The notes below the pieces were generated by a model. That model saw nothing but the letters and a program-made list of their open reading frames with translations. It was not told the origin of the DNA and did not search any database. The translations under genes and the position numbers were made by a program. A stretch of DNA of 64,000 nucleotides from NCBI RefSeq assembly GCF_000815225.1, contig NZ_CP010427.1:1178001-1242000 (forward strand), read 5' to 3'. This document shows positions 18,757 through 27,457 of this stretch, one piece after another (the first letter of the stretch is position 1; each line of letters opens with the position of its first letter). The DNA comes from Allofrancisella guangzhouensis (GTDB lineage: Bacteria; Pseudomonadota; Gammaproteobacteria; Francisellales; Francisellaceae).

Positions 18757-19790
18757 TAACTCACCTTACGCATTTTAGTTATGAATTTCTAATTTCATAT
18801 AGTTGCTTAAGAGCAATAGCATTAGATCTAACCAAGAGCTTATATTTCAGAGCGAAGTGGTTTAGTGAAGTTTTTATCTTGAGCATTTCTAGTTTACAAA
18901 AAGCTACTAATGAGCAAAAAATATGATTTCTTTGAGTTTTCTCAACTTTAGTTGGTGAGGCTGATAAAGAAGTATTTTGCTTAATTGATTTATGATAAAC
19001 AGGGAAATTCATATCTTTAAGCCATATCTTTAAAGATTCTCCATCAGCAATATCAAGTTCAGAGAGTTTAATAAAATCCTTACTCTTTCTAGCATAATCA
19101 CTCAAGGCAACAACTCTATTTGACTTCATACCAAGTATGAATTTCTTCGATAATGTGTGATGTATAAAATTCATATTATCTTTAGAGCAAAACCAGCTAT
19201 CTGCCAAAATATATTTAAACTTAACATGATTAATAACTGCTCGATTTATCATGTTTTGAAACATTTGGTTTTTAGTAACTTTAGATCTTCTTTTATAGCG
19301 TTTATCTTTTTCATCATAATATCGCTCATCCTTTTTCACTATCTCATAGTCTATAGGAATAGATAAGTTTGATGTACTAAGCATACATGAGACTATATTA
19401 ATACCCTTTACATGAAACCTTTAGCATGAGAGTGATGCCAACAGACTATATCATTTTCATCTGTACTTGGCTTTTCACTAATTGTATCATCCAAACAAAG
19501 AACATCGTATTCGCTGTTATGTTTTCTAACCAAAGGCTTTATATATTTCCAAAATTCTAAGCTTGTTAAATCTGACTTACTTAAAAACCTTGTTATTTTG
19601 TCATGTGATACTTCTTGATCTAATATATCTGATAATTTTGTAGCCGTAGCATACTTAGTTTGGCTTATAAGATAATCTGTGTATATATCTAGTAAATCCT
19701 TGTCCATTTCTTAAAAAACAGAATTTTTTCCTATGTCCAGTATTCTAAATATCTTTTTAAAATTTACAATCTTTTGCGTAAGGTGAGTTA
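18757..19790 (-). mobile_element. Decayed IS4-like insertion sequence with 16-bp terminal inverted repeats
   Basis: The element is bounded by a perfect 16-bp inverted repeat, TAACTCACCTTACGCA at 18757-18772 and its complement at 19775-19790. It is about 1,034 bp and contains one broken transposase on the minus strand. Target duplications are not clear because both flanks are AT-rich. It separates the promoter region of the accessory gene at 16690-18681 from the HAD phosphatase. Confidence 0.85.
18779..19707 (-). pseudogene. IS4-like DDE transposase, frameshifted and internally deleted
   Basis: The first frame (19707 down to 19408, 99 residues) holds VLCLDDTISEK, the first catalytic Asp region, and stops after HSHAKGFM. 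A one-base shift restores the reading VKGINIVSCMLSTSNLSIP and continues in the second frame (to 18779), with the second Asp in ILADSWFCSKDN. After DMNFPV the sequence jumps to YHKSIKQN. The expected region with the Y-2-R-3-E catalytic Glu is missing; only the trailing Lys region remains. Both lesions make the transposase inactive. Confidence 0.85.
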
Positions 19791-19893
19791 ATAAAAAAAT
19801 ATAAACTTATTTATAAATTAATTGTTAACATAAAACTCACAATAAGCTATAAGCATGGATTAAATAGCAAATATCTTAATATTTTAAAAGCTA

Positions 19894-19945
19894 GATTGTA
19901 GTCTGAAAGTTTGGAATTAGTCGAAAGAGAGCTTCAATCAGCTAA
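19894..19945 (+). mobile_element. IS30-family left-end remnant
   Basis: GATTGTAGTCTGAAAG and a following GTCGAAAGAGAG segment match the left end of the intact IS30 copy at 34138, and are likewise preceded by GCTA. Similarity fades after about 50 bp and no transposase follows. It is a scar downstream of the HAD gene. Confidence 0.7.
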
Positions 19946-19998
19946 CTACTGAAACATAGAAGTAAGATTTATAGTTAATAATCAAGTATTAATAAAAG

Positions 19999-20784
19999 TT
20001 AAACAAAGCCTAAACTAACTAAACCATGATAGACACCGTCATTATAATTTGCTTTTGTTATTAAAGTTGCCTTTTCTTTTAACTGCTTAGAGGCATTTTC
20101 CATTGCTATAGCAACATCAACCCTATCAAACATTTCTAGATCATTATTACCATCACCAAAAGCATAGGTCTCATAACCTTGTAAACTTAGGTACTCAACT
20201 ACTTTATCTATACCATCAGCTTTAGTATGCCCTGACAAATAACAATCTACATAACCATGCTCAATATGTGGAGCTGTAACGTATCCATCACCTAAAGTAT
20301 GTTGTAATGCTATAACATCAACATTTTTACCGAGTACTAAGGCATTGTAAATCGTTACATTTTGTAAATTATGTACCCTTACAATCTTATCTTTATTAAC
20401 AATTACCTTATTATAAAAATACTTCAAGTCTTCCGACTCTAAATCATCTACATAAGCAAGATCGCCTTCAAACATCCAATTATGATTATGTTTTTCACAA
20501 AATTTAAGCACTGAAGTTATAGCTTCTTGCGGAAAAAGCTTTTCGTAAACTAATTTATCACCAACTTGTACTACAGAACCATTTGCTGTAATAAAGCCAT
20601 CCATAGGCAAATCATAAACTCTAGGCGGAATAAAGTTTGGTGTTCTTCCTGTAGCTATAAAAGTTTTAAAACCCTGCTCTCTAAGCTTTTTAATAGCTTG
20701 AATATTTTTATCAGAAACAAAAAGTTGACCTTTATTTTCATAGACCAATGTACCATCAATATCAAAAAAGAACGCTTTTTTCAT
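19999..20784 (-). CDS. Cof-type HAD-superfamily hydrolase (sugar phosphatase-like)
   Basis: The 261-residue protein has HAD motif I FFDIDGTLV at residues 6-14, motif II in IATGRTPNFI, the C2-type cap domain in the middle, and motifs III/IV in KADGIDKV and AFGDGNNDLEMF. This layout is the Cof/YidA/SupH class (type IIB). These hydrolyse phosphorylated sugars or cofactors in the cytosol; the exact substrate cannot be given. It sits between two IS scars and the 425-residue accessory gene, but its sequence looks like an ordinary core gene. Confidence 0.88.
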   Translation of the reverse strand: MKKAFFFDIDGTLVYENKGQLFVSDKNIQAIKKLREQGFKTFIATGRTPNFIPPRVYDLPMDGFITANGSVVQVGDKLVYEKLFPQEAITSVLKFCEKHNHNWMFEGDLAYVDDLESEDLKYFYNKVIVNKDKIVRVHNLQNVTIYNALVLGKNVDVIALQHTLGDGYVTAPHIEHGYVDCYLSGHTKADGIDKVVEYLSLQGYETYAFGDGNNDLEMFDRVDVAIAMENASKQLKEKATLITKANYNDGVYHGLVSLGFV

Positions 20785-20923
20785 TTTTCAACTTAATTAC
20801 TATGCTTAGTAGAGTAGTATATTGGAATTAATTTTTATTTTAAATACTAAATCAAAAATATAAGGTCCCACTCTACCTCTCGTCACTCCAGTGTAACCAA
20901 CTAATTATAAGTTGTAACCTTAT

Positions 20924-22201
20924 TTACCCTTGAATCGCTAAGTTTACTAATTCGTAATACCCATCCTTGTTTGTATAAAACTTTTGTAGAAATAAAGCAT
21001 CAACATTTTTCGATGCATTCCATTTAATTATTTCTCTAAAGAGCACTTTATATTTAACTCTATCTGAACCTCTATGAGCGCGTCTTATCCAATCCAAATT
21101 TAAGCTATCAATTGCTTCAAACGCTAATGGCCTATCTGGTGTAACAACTGAATCAAATAACCCTTTAGCTGTTTTTGTCATAGCTATATTTTCTAGTGAT
21201 AGGTTATTAGGAATATTATTTGATTTTCTTACAATAGGTAATATTGTCAATACTCTTTGAAATATTTCTATTAGTTTAGCATCCCCAGGGTAATTAATAT
21301 CATTTATAAGTGTATCTAAATAAGTAATTACAGATCTTATACACTTCCCCTTCCTATCACTATGTTTATAACCACTATACCAACTAGATGATTGGTTAGC
21401 TAACCTTATAAAAAAGTCTCTTAGACTAGTTATTTGTGCTTGTTGTATCCCTCTTTCAATATTACGTACTAAACTCTCTCTAACACTACTAAACCTACGA
21501 CCTCTAGCAAAAGTATCACGTTTATTATCTAATTTTTGTTTTTGTGATTTATAACTTTCTGTAAATATATCTATATATTTCTTATGTATTTGGGAAACAG
21601 TAGTAGTAGGAGATATTTTTAAATGTACAACTGAATCTAAATAACGTATATCACTATCATAAAAATCTTGTACTTGATATAAGCGTGCATGCTCAAGGTG
21701 TTCAAGATAATTTTCTAGTTTAGTAGCTTTATATATCCAAGGATCAATAATAACAGCATTTTCGAAACCTACACTGTTTGACAGGGCTTCAAAATCTTTC
21801 TTATAATATCTCCACATTTTGGAGCTTCCTGAGCTGGATTTAAACAAATCTAAACTCGTATGCGCTAATACAAATACGTGTGTAGGGGTTGACATAATAG
21901 ATAAGTAAAAAGTACCTATTCTTATTTCTTCTAACCCCTTCGCTATATATAAACAAGCTAACGATAAACTATCACAAAAGCCTGCTCCTAACTCTAATGA
22001 TTTTTTCCCTACTCCATCTGGAGTGTAAGGGTTGCTTCTCCAAATAGGATACTTTGATGTTAACTCTTCGTAAACATGGGATTGTTTAAGTCCATCAAAT
22101 AATTGGCCCGATTCATCCATATTATCAGAATATCTAATTATCGTACGAACAGTCTGAACTAAAGCCGCACCAATGGCTAATAACTCATCACTATTAAGCA
22201 T
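20924..22201 (-). CDS. Unknown protein with Cys-His-Asp (DPW) peptidase/transglutaminase-like signature
   Basis: I do not recognise the family of this 425-residue protein. The N-terminal half has GAGFCDSLSLACLYIA with Cys76, TPTHVFVLAHT with His108, and VIIDPW with Asp153. That order, with Cys at a helix start and His and Asp on strands, matches papain-like and transglutaminase-like folds. The C-terminal half (residues about 210-425) is helical and charged. No signal peptide is seen. AAGG precedes the ATG by 8 bases. The upstream region is extremely AT-rich. The protein at 52404-53954 shares the same signature. A role as a secreted effector or a protein-modifying enzyme is inference. Confidence 0.7.
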   Translation of the reverse strand: MLNSDELLAIGAALVQTVRTIIRYSDNMDESGQLFDGLKQSHVYEELTSKYPIWRSNPYTPDGVGKKSLELGAGFCDSLSLACLYIAKGLEEIRIGTFYLSIMSTPTHVFVLAHTSLDLFKSSSGSSKMWRYYKKDFEALSNSVGFENAVIIDPWIYKATKLENYLEHLEHARLYQVQDFYDSDIRYLDSVVHLKISPTTTVSQIHKKYIDIFTESYKSQKQKLDNKRDTFARGRRFSSVRESLVRNIERGIQQAQITSLRDFFIRLANQSSSWYSGYKHSDRKGKCIRSVITYLDTLINDINYPGDAKLIEIFQRVLTILPIVRKSNNIPNNLSLENIAMTKTAKGLFDSVVTPDRPLAFEAIDSLNLDWIRRAHRGSDRVKYKVLFREIIKWNASKNVDALFLQKFYTNKDGYYELVNLAIQG

Positions 22202-22489
22202 TAAGAAACCTTTTGAATTTGTATATTGTTACTATTAAGGCTTCAAGGCAACAATCTAGCTTTCTAAAAAATTGTATGTAGGTTATATATGCTATATTAC
22301 AAATTTTTTTAAGTTTTTCCAATTCCATAATATAATTAAAATAAAATAATTTTTTATATTATATTATATTTTTTTAAAATGTATATGTTTTTTTATTATT
22401 TAATAAAATAAATAAATTAAATATATATTAAATAAGTAATAAAAAAATACTGGAATGAAATTGTTATTTAATGATTTAATAGGGTTTTT
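22202..22489. other. Very AT-rich intergenic region
   Basis: This gap between queA and the 425-residue accessory gene contains a stretch (about 22300-22440) of almost pure A/T. An ACAATCTAGC match to the IS30 right end lies at 22251-22260. I see no gene. It should contain the promoter of the accessory gene; H-NS-type silencing of such a region is possible but not shown. Confidence 0.5.
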
Positions 22490-23506
22490 CTATACAATAA
22501 ACATTGCATCGCCATAACTATAAAAACGATATTTTTTATCTATAGCATGATTATATGCTTTTATTACATTTTCTTTTCCTGCAAATGCACTTACTAACAT
22601 TATCAAGGTCGATTTTGGTAAATGAAAATTAGTAATCATTGCATCAACTACATTAAATTTTTTGCCAGGATATAAAAATATATCGGTCTCACCTTGGTAA
22701 GCTTGTATTTGCCCACTTTGTCCTGCTGTTTCTAATGAACGGACAGAAGTAGTTCCTATAGCTATCACCCTACCACCATTTGCTTTTGTTTGACGAATCT
22801 TTTGACAAACGTCTTCTGGTACAGATATAACCTCTGAATGCATTTTGTGACTCTCTATATCATCAACTTGTACAGGTTTAAAAGTACCAGAACCAACATG
22901 AAGAGTTATGTATGCTGCATTAACTCCTTTATCTTTAATTTTTTGCATTAATTCTTCTGAAAAATGTAGGCCTGCTGTTGGTGCTGCCACTGACCCTAAA
23001 TCTTTTGCATACACTGTCTGGTAACGCTCTGCGTCAAATTCTTCATCTTCACGTTTCATATATGGAGGTAATGGAATATGACCAAACTTTTCCATTAACT
23101 GGTAAATATTTCTTTGACCTTGCAACTCAAGAAGGTATATACCACTATCTTTATCTAAAACTTTAGCTAATGTATCTTGGATATAAATTTCACTACCTAT
23201 AACTGGTGAACGATTTGCTTTGATATGAGTCAGAAAAAGTTTTGGAGACCTTATTTTCTCTATCAAAAACTCAAGCTTTGCACCTGTAATTTTCTCGCCA
23301 TATAAACGAGCTAACATTACTTTACTATTATTAAAAACTAGTAAATCTTTTGAACTTATAAAATCAATAAAATTTTTAAATTTATAATCTTCAATATTGC
23401 CAGTAGCTTTGCTTAGCTTTAAAAGTCTACTTTCATCACGCTTACCTAATGGATAACTAGCAATCAACTCTTCTGGTAATTTATAATCAAAATCATCAGT
23501 TTTCAT
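22490..23506 (-). CDS. queA: S-adenosylmethionine:tRNA ribosyltransferase-isomerase
   Basis: QueA transfers the ribosyl part of SAM to preQ1-tRNA to form epoxyqueuosine. The 338-residue protein starts KTDDFDYKLPEELIASYP, and has HIPLPPYMKR, SVAAPTAGLHFSEEL, VGSGTFKPV, IAIGTTSVRSLE and FLYPGKKF, all hallmark segments. Its length is typical. It stands alone between accessory and repeat DNA; tgt is not adjacent. Confidence 0.96.
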   Translation of the reverse strand: MKTDDFDYKLPEELIASYPLGKRDESRLLKLSKATGNIEDYKFKNFIDFISSKDLLVFNNSKVMLARLYGEKITGAKLEFLIEKIRSPKLFLTHIKANRSPVIGSEIYIQDTLAKVLDKDSGIYLLELQGQRNIYQLMEKFGHIPLPPYMKREDEEFDAERYQTVYAKDLGSVAAPTAGLHFSEELMQKIKDKGVNAAYITLHVGSGTFKPVQVDDIESHKMHSEVISVPEDVCQKIRQTKANGGRVIAIGTTSVRSLETAGQSGQIQAYQGETDIFLYPGKKFNVVDAMITNFHLPKSTLIMLVSAFAGKENVIKAYNHAIDKKYRFYSYGDAMFIV

Positions 23507-23537
23507 TTTTTATCTCTTTTATAAAACTTATATTTGT

Positions 23538-23674
23538 AAAATCCCCCTCTTGAGAGGGGGTGCAGATTTATTGGCGGGGTGTGTTTTTTAAAAGTATACC
23601 TTGACTGTTACTTTTCATTTTATCAACCACACCTCCCCTTGCTCTGCAAGGTACTCCTCTCAAGAGGAGAATTA
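23538..23674. repeat. Palindromic intergenic repeat (MITE-like)
   Basis: A unit of about 135 bp begins near 23540 with ATCCCCCTCTTGAGAGGGGG and ends near 23673 with the related CTCCTCTCAAGAGGAG, so the ends form about 20 bp of terminal inverted repeat, each also a hairpin. Inner segments (GGCGGGGTGTG and its partner CCACACCTCCCC) pair as well. It codes for nothing. It lies between ubiI-like and queA genes and could also act as a transcription terminator. Confidence 0.75.
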
Positions 23675-23689
23675 GACCTTTCTAAACGC

Positions 23690-24865
23690 TTACAAAGCCT
23701 GTTTTACAATAATTCTTTTTATAAAACTATTTTCATCAACAAACTTTAATCCAAGTCTACGTATTTTTTTAAGGTACTCATTATCACTACCAAATACCTC
23801 TTTAAAAGTTTTCATTAAAGCAATCATCTTAGTATTATCAAGTTTTCTATCACGTTGATATTTGTCTAAAGTTGATTCAGCACCAAGTAATCTACCTTTT
23901 GCAAAAGTCTCACCTAAAACATTAGTCAAAGAAATAACATCTTTAAAGCCAATATTTACACCTTGTCCTGCTAGTGGATGAATACTGTGAGCGGCATCCC
24001 CAACTAATACAACTTTGTCTTGGATATAACTCTTAGCATGTCGTTGCAGCAATTCAAAGCTAAATCTTTTTGATAACAATTTAGTATTACCCAATATATT
24101 ACCGCTAGCTAAAACTAAAGCCTTTTCAAAGTCTTGCTCTTTTAAGCTTATTAGATAATTAGCGTAATCTGTTTTAACCGACCAAACAATTGAAACTTTA
24201 TGCCTATCCTCCAAAGGTAGAAAAGCCAAAACACCTTTATCATAAAATCTTTGATATGCTGTTTGATTATGTTCCTTTTCAAACTCTAAGGTAGCTACTA
24301 TAGATGTGTGGCCATATGGTTTAACTTTTGTTTCAAAATTAAAATAATCACGAATAAACGAGTTAGCTCCATCAGCTCCAACCACTAGATTTGTTTTTAT
24401 GGCTTTATCTTCTAAAATAACTTTAGCTATATTTTGATATCTTTGAATTTCTCTGATTTTTTGGTTATCAAATATTTCAATACCAGTTTGGCTAATTTTT
24501 TCCAATAAAGCTGTTGTTATAGCATCATTCTCTACTACACACCCTAAACTATGTTCTGATATTTCCTCTGCTGTAATAGAAATTTTCTCATCAAGATCAT
24601 CATCCCATACTTGCATTTTGTAATATAGTGAAACCCTATAAGATCTAATAACATCCCACACATCTAGTTCTTTTAAAAATCTCTTTGAAGTATGGTTTAT
24701 GGCACTAACTCTAGTTTCTATTCTATCTTGGTCTAGTGCTTTACTGCCGGTGCTTTTAGCTTCTACTACCGCTACTTGCAAACCTTTTTTATGTAAAGCT
24801 AAGGCTAAACTTAATCCGACCATACCAGCACCTACAATCACAACATCCTTTTGTAATATCATCAC
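23690..24865 (-). CDS. Ubiquinone biosynthesis FAD monooxygenase (UbiI/UbiF/VisC-like)
   Basis: The 391-residue flavoprotein has an N-terminal FAD motif VVIVGAGMVGLSLALAL, the second motif VVGADGANS, and GDAAHSIHPLAGQGVNIGFKD near 280-300. RVSAINHTSKRFLKELDVW is typical of the UbiH/UbiI/UbiF family, which hydroxylates the ubiquinone ring. The start overlaps the upstream UbiH-like gene by 4 bp, so the two are translated together. Whether it is the C5 (UbiI) or C6 (UbiF) hydroxylase cannot be decided by eye. Confidence 0.9.
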   Translation of the reverse strand: MMILQKDVVIVGAGMVGLSLALALHKKGLQVAVVEAKSTGSKALDQDRIETRVSAINHTSKRFLKELDVWDVIRSYRVSLYYKMQVWDDDLDEKISITAEEISEHSLGCVVENDAITTALLEKISQTGIEIFDNQKIREIQRYQNIAKVILEDKAIKTNLVVGADGANSFIRDYFNFETKVKPYGHTSIVATLEFEKEHNQTAYQRFYDKGVLAFLPLEDRHKVSIVWSVKTDYANYLISLKEQDFEKALVLASGNILGNTKLLSKRFSFELLQRHAKSYIQDKVVLVGDAAHSIHPLAGQGVNIGFKDVISLTNVLGETFAKGRLLGAESTLDKYQRDRKLDNTKMIALMKTFKEVFGSDNEYLKKIRRLGLKFVDENSFIKRIIVKQAL

Positions 24866-26070
24866 TCAATAACCTTTCTCATAAGAGTTGAACCATTACT
24901 TAATTTACCCATCATTACACGAGATAGAGCTTTTTTGGCTAATTTGCTACGTTGTAATAAATGTAATCCAATATTTCTACTTACAGCTAATTTTGGATCA
25001 TTTGACACAAACCAACGAATAAATCCATGAGTTATATAGATAGTTCTATCATGATCAGGCTTTCTCACTTTAGTAAATTCTGCTAATTTTTGACTTAAAG
25101 TTTGTACTGAAAAATCATTACTAAACAAATCGTATAGATACCCAATGTCACGAATACTCAAATTTAGACCTTGACCAGATACTGGATGTAAAAAATGTAA
25201 AGCATTTCCAAAAAACAAAATGTTTTGTTTATACACTTCTTCAGATTGTATAAGATATAATGGAAAGATAGCAGGTTTAGAAATCAGTTTTAGTTGTCCT
25301 AATCTATAGCCAAACCTTTCTTGAATAAAATTTTCAAATTCTTTATTATCCAAATCTAATTTTGACTTTGATTTATCTCTACCTACAGTCCAAACACAGC
25401 CCATGGTGTTATTAGTTTTTGGCAAAATAGCTAATACTCCATCACTCATAAATCTTTCAAAAGCTGTATTTTTATGCTCAAGTTCTGTTTGAATATCAAA
25501 AACTACTGCATCTTGATTATAATCGGTAGTTTTAGTTGCAACATCTAACATCTTACGTATACTTGAATTTGCACCATCACAAGCAATTATAAGTTTAGCC
25601 TGTATTACCTCCTCATGGTGAGAACCGTTTTTATGTTTAACCGCTAAAGAATAGTTTTGATCTTGTTTTTCTAAACCCTCAACATTCGTGGCAAAAGATT
25701 TTGTAATATTAGGATTATTAGCAACGGCTTCTAAAGCTACTCTAAGTAATTCTTGCATTGGAGCAATAGTACCTAAAAATGGTAAATTCTCATCTTTTGC
25801 AAATATTTCTGCTCTACCATATTTACCTTTATCTGAAATGTGTACTTTTTGAATAGGCTGTGTACTACTTGTAATTTTATCCCATATTTCTAAGGTATTT
25901 AAAAATGCTATTGATGAATACGAGAGAGCTAAGCTTCTATTATCATTTTTTACTTCAAGTTCATCTTTTTCAATATGGATGATATTAAGCTTTGCTTTAG
26001 CTAAAGCTAGAGATGTTAGTAAACCAACAACACCTCCTCCTACTATTGCTATGTCATATTTACTAGTCAT
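24862..26070 (-). CDS. ubiH: Ubiquinone biosynthesis FAD monooxygenase (UbiH-like)
   Basis: The protein has 402 residues with the FAD motif IAIVGGGVVGLLTSLALA, SLALSYSSIAFL (typical of UbiH), IACDGANSSIRK and FGNALHFLHPVSGQGLNLSIRD. It is placed between the YgfB-family gene and a second hydroxylase, the order seen in gamma-proteobacteria (ygfB, then ubiH, then visC/ubiI). The normal GDAAH reads GNALH here, an acceptable variation. The role is 2-octaprenyl-6-methoxyphenol hydroxylation in the inner-membrane ubiquinone complex. Confidence 0.88.
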   Translation of the reverse strand: MTSKYDIAIVGGGVVGLLTSLALAKAKLNIIHIEKDELEVKNDNRSLALSYSSIAFLNTLEIWDKITSSTQPIQKVHISDKGKYGRAEIFAKDENLPFLGTIAPMQELLRVALEAVANNPNITKSFATNVEGLEKQDQNYSLAVKHKNGSHHEEVIQAKLIIACDGANSSIRKMLDVATKTTDYNQDAVVFDIQTELEHKNTAFERFMSDGVLAILPKTNNTMGCVWTVGRDKSKSKLDLDNKEFENFIQERFGYRLGQLKLISKPAIFPLYLIQSEEVYKQNILFFGNALHFLHPVSGQGLNLSIRDIGYLYDLFSNDFSVQTLSQKLAEFTKVRKPDHDRTIYITHGFIRWFVSNDPKLAVSRNIGLHLLQRSKLAKKALSRVMMGKLSNGSTLMRKVIE

Positions 26071-26076
26071 AAATTC

Positions 26077-26613
26077 CTAAACTTTTTCACTATCTATTAG
26101 AAGCACAGCTACACGAGTGTATTCTAGCAGTTCAAAAAAATCAATTTCAGAAGCATCATTATCCTCTAAACTATTATAGTCCATATATGATATTTGCATA
26201 AGATCATGAATAGCCTCTTTTACTTCTTTACTTTCAGCATTCTCATAGTCTAAACCAAATAATCCCACACCTGACAAGAACCCTTTAATCCAATGACTAA
26301 GAGCTTTAGCACGGTAGCTAAGAGGTTCTTCATCTCCAGGGATAAATAGATCAAAACTTAAGCTTTTCTCGTCAAACTGAGCTTTTGTAAAGTCATATAA
26401 TTTTTTCATAGTTTTTAATGCAGAAGCTGCCACCACATCGCCCTCTTCAAGTGATTTAGTCATCAAAGAGTCTGACCAAGCTGTAAACTTGACTTCTGCA
26501 CCAAAGCTAAATAAAGCACATAGCAATCCATGAGCTTCAGGAGCGGTTGTCAAAGCTTGCATAACTTTCAAAGCTCCATTTACGTCTTCAAAATTAGGTT
26601 TTTCATTTTGCAT
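26077..26613 (-). CDS. UPF0149 family protein (YgfB-like)
   Basis: The 178-residue acidic protein has the YgfB/UPF0149 pattern: EAHGLLCALFSFGAE near the N-terminus and WIKGFLSGVGLFGLDYENAESKEVKEAIHDLMQISYMDY in the C-terminal half (shown as two short motifs, WIKGFLSGVG and EAIHDLMQISY). Its molecular role is poorly defined. It is first in a leftward operon with two ubiquinone hydroxylases 6 bp downstream, as in relatives. Confidence 0.88.
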   Translation of the reverse strand: MQNEKPNFEDVNGALKVMQALTTAPEAHGLLCALFSFGAEVKFTAWSDSLMTKSLEEGDVVAASALKTMKKLYDFTKAQFDEKSLSFDLFIPGDEEPLSYRAKALSHWIKGFLSGVGLFGLDYENAESKEVKEAIHDLMQISYMDYNSLEDNDASEIDFFELLEYTRVAVLLIDSEKV

Positions 26614-26814
26614 AAAAGAATATTTACAATTTTATATTTATTGTTAAATATTTTACTTTATATAGCGACTTAGTTATAGATGTTTTTTGAAAATGTAGAT
26701 ATAGTTAACCTAAACAATTTATACAAAAAATTTATGTCATTAACTATGATAGATTTTTACTATATAAATTAGGATTTTAATTAGCATAGTTAGTGGAAAC
26801 ATAGGAGTTAACTC

Positions 26815-27117
26815 TTGAACTGCATAAAAACTTTAATTATTGCTAGTATAGTAAACTTACCCATGATGGTATTTTCAGAAACCAACTGTGATGGTAATAC
26901 GTATGAAATAAACCAATGTTTAAAACAAAAAATGCAAAACCTTGATGAAAAGCTAGATAAAATAAAAAATCATAGCATTCAAGAATTTAAAAAATACCGC
27001 CATAAAATTTGCTCAAATATAAGCTCCACCTACAAAGATAGTAGCTACGAAGCTATCAAATATGGAAATTGTATTATTTCTCTTGATAAATGGTATATTG
27101 AACAGCTAAAGAAATGA
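26815..27117 (+). CDS. Small secreted LprI/DUF1311-like protein
   Basis: The 100-residue protein starts at TTG 26815, supported by AGGAG at 26803-26807 with a 7-base gap. A signal peptide ends near residue 21-22 (VFSE). The mature part has four Cys in the pattern of DUF1311/LprI-type proteins (NCDGN..., INQCLKQ, HKICSN, YGNCIIS), with a helical middle and LDKWYIEQL at the end. LprI-like proteins include periplasmic lysozyme inhibitors. The family call is from the Cys pattern and length only. Its stop overlaps the start of the next small lipoprotein. Confidence 0.65.
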   Translation: MNCIKTLIIASIVNLPMMVFSETNCDGNTYEINQCLKQKMQNLDEKLDKIKNHSIQEFKKYRHKICSNISSTYKDSSYEAIKYGNCIISLDKWYIEQLKK

Positions 27118-27323
27118 TAATTTTTATTAAAAATAATTTTATAATAATTGTGTTTATATTTTTAACAAGTTGTACACCACCACACTCATATGATAAAAAA
27201 TTATGGAATAAATATCATAATAAATCTTCTTCAAGTTCTAAATTACATTCTAAACTTATAGAAATGAATGAAAAAACAGGTAGTAATTTTATTTGGACAC
27301 CATATAACGCTACGAACAAATAA
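27114..27323 (+). CDS. Small predicted lipoprotein
   Basis: The 69-residue protein has a hydrophobic signal and a lipobox, FLTSC, with Cys at about residue 20. About 49 mature residues are rich in Ser, Lys and Asn. ATGA overlaps the stop of the preceding LprI-like gene, so they are co-translated. I see no known family. Its ending is close to a structured intergenic region. Confidence 0.6.
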   Translation: MIIFIKNNFIIIVFIFLTSCTPPHSYDKKLWNKYHNKSSSSSKLHSKLIEMNEKTGSNFIWTPYNATNK

Positions 27324-27344
27324 GGTGTATCTTACTAGGTATAA

Positions 27345-27425
27345 AAGTAGTACTAACTAAAATAGCTTAAATACAAGGTATTTTAGTAGATTGCCTGGTC
27401 AAGGCTAACAGAATACGTACTACTT
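27345..27425. other. Branched inverted-repeat element between convergent genes
   Basis: A 9-bp outer stem (AAGTAGTAC at 27345-27353 with GTACTACTT at 27417-27425) encloses a second perfect 9-bp hairpin (ACTAAAATA at 27356-27364 with TATTTTAGT at 27379-27387) and a small GCCT/AGGC hairpin. The structure forms on either strand. It may end transcription from both sides or be a small repeat element. Confidence 0.5.
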
Positions 27426-27457
27426 GTTTAGTATACTTAACTATATAAGCCAATTCT

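Noticed and set aside
27114-27323. Small lipoprotein as part of a toxin-antitoxin pair with the LprI-like gene.
   Set aside because: Both proteins carry export signals and neither resembles a toxin or antitoxin family.
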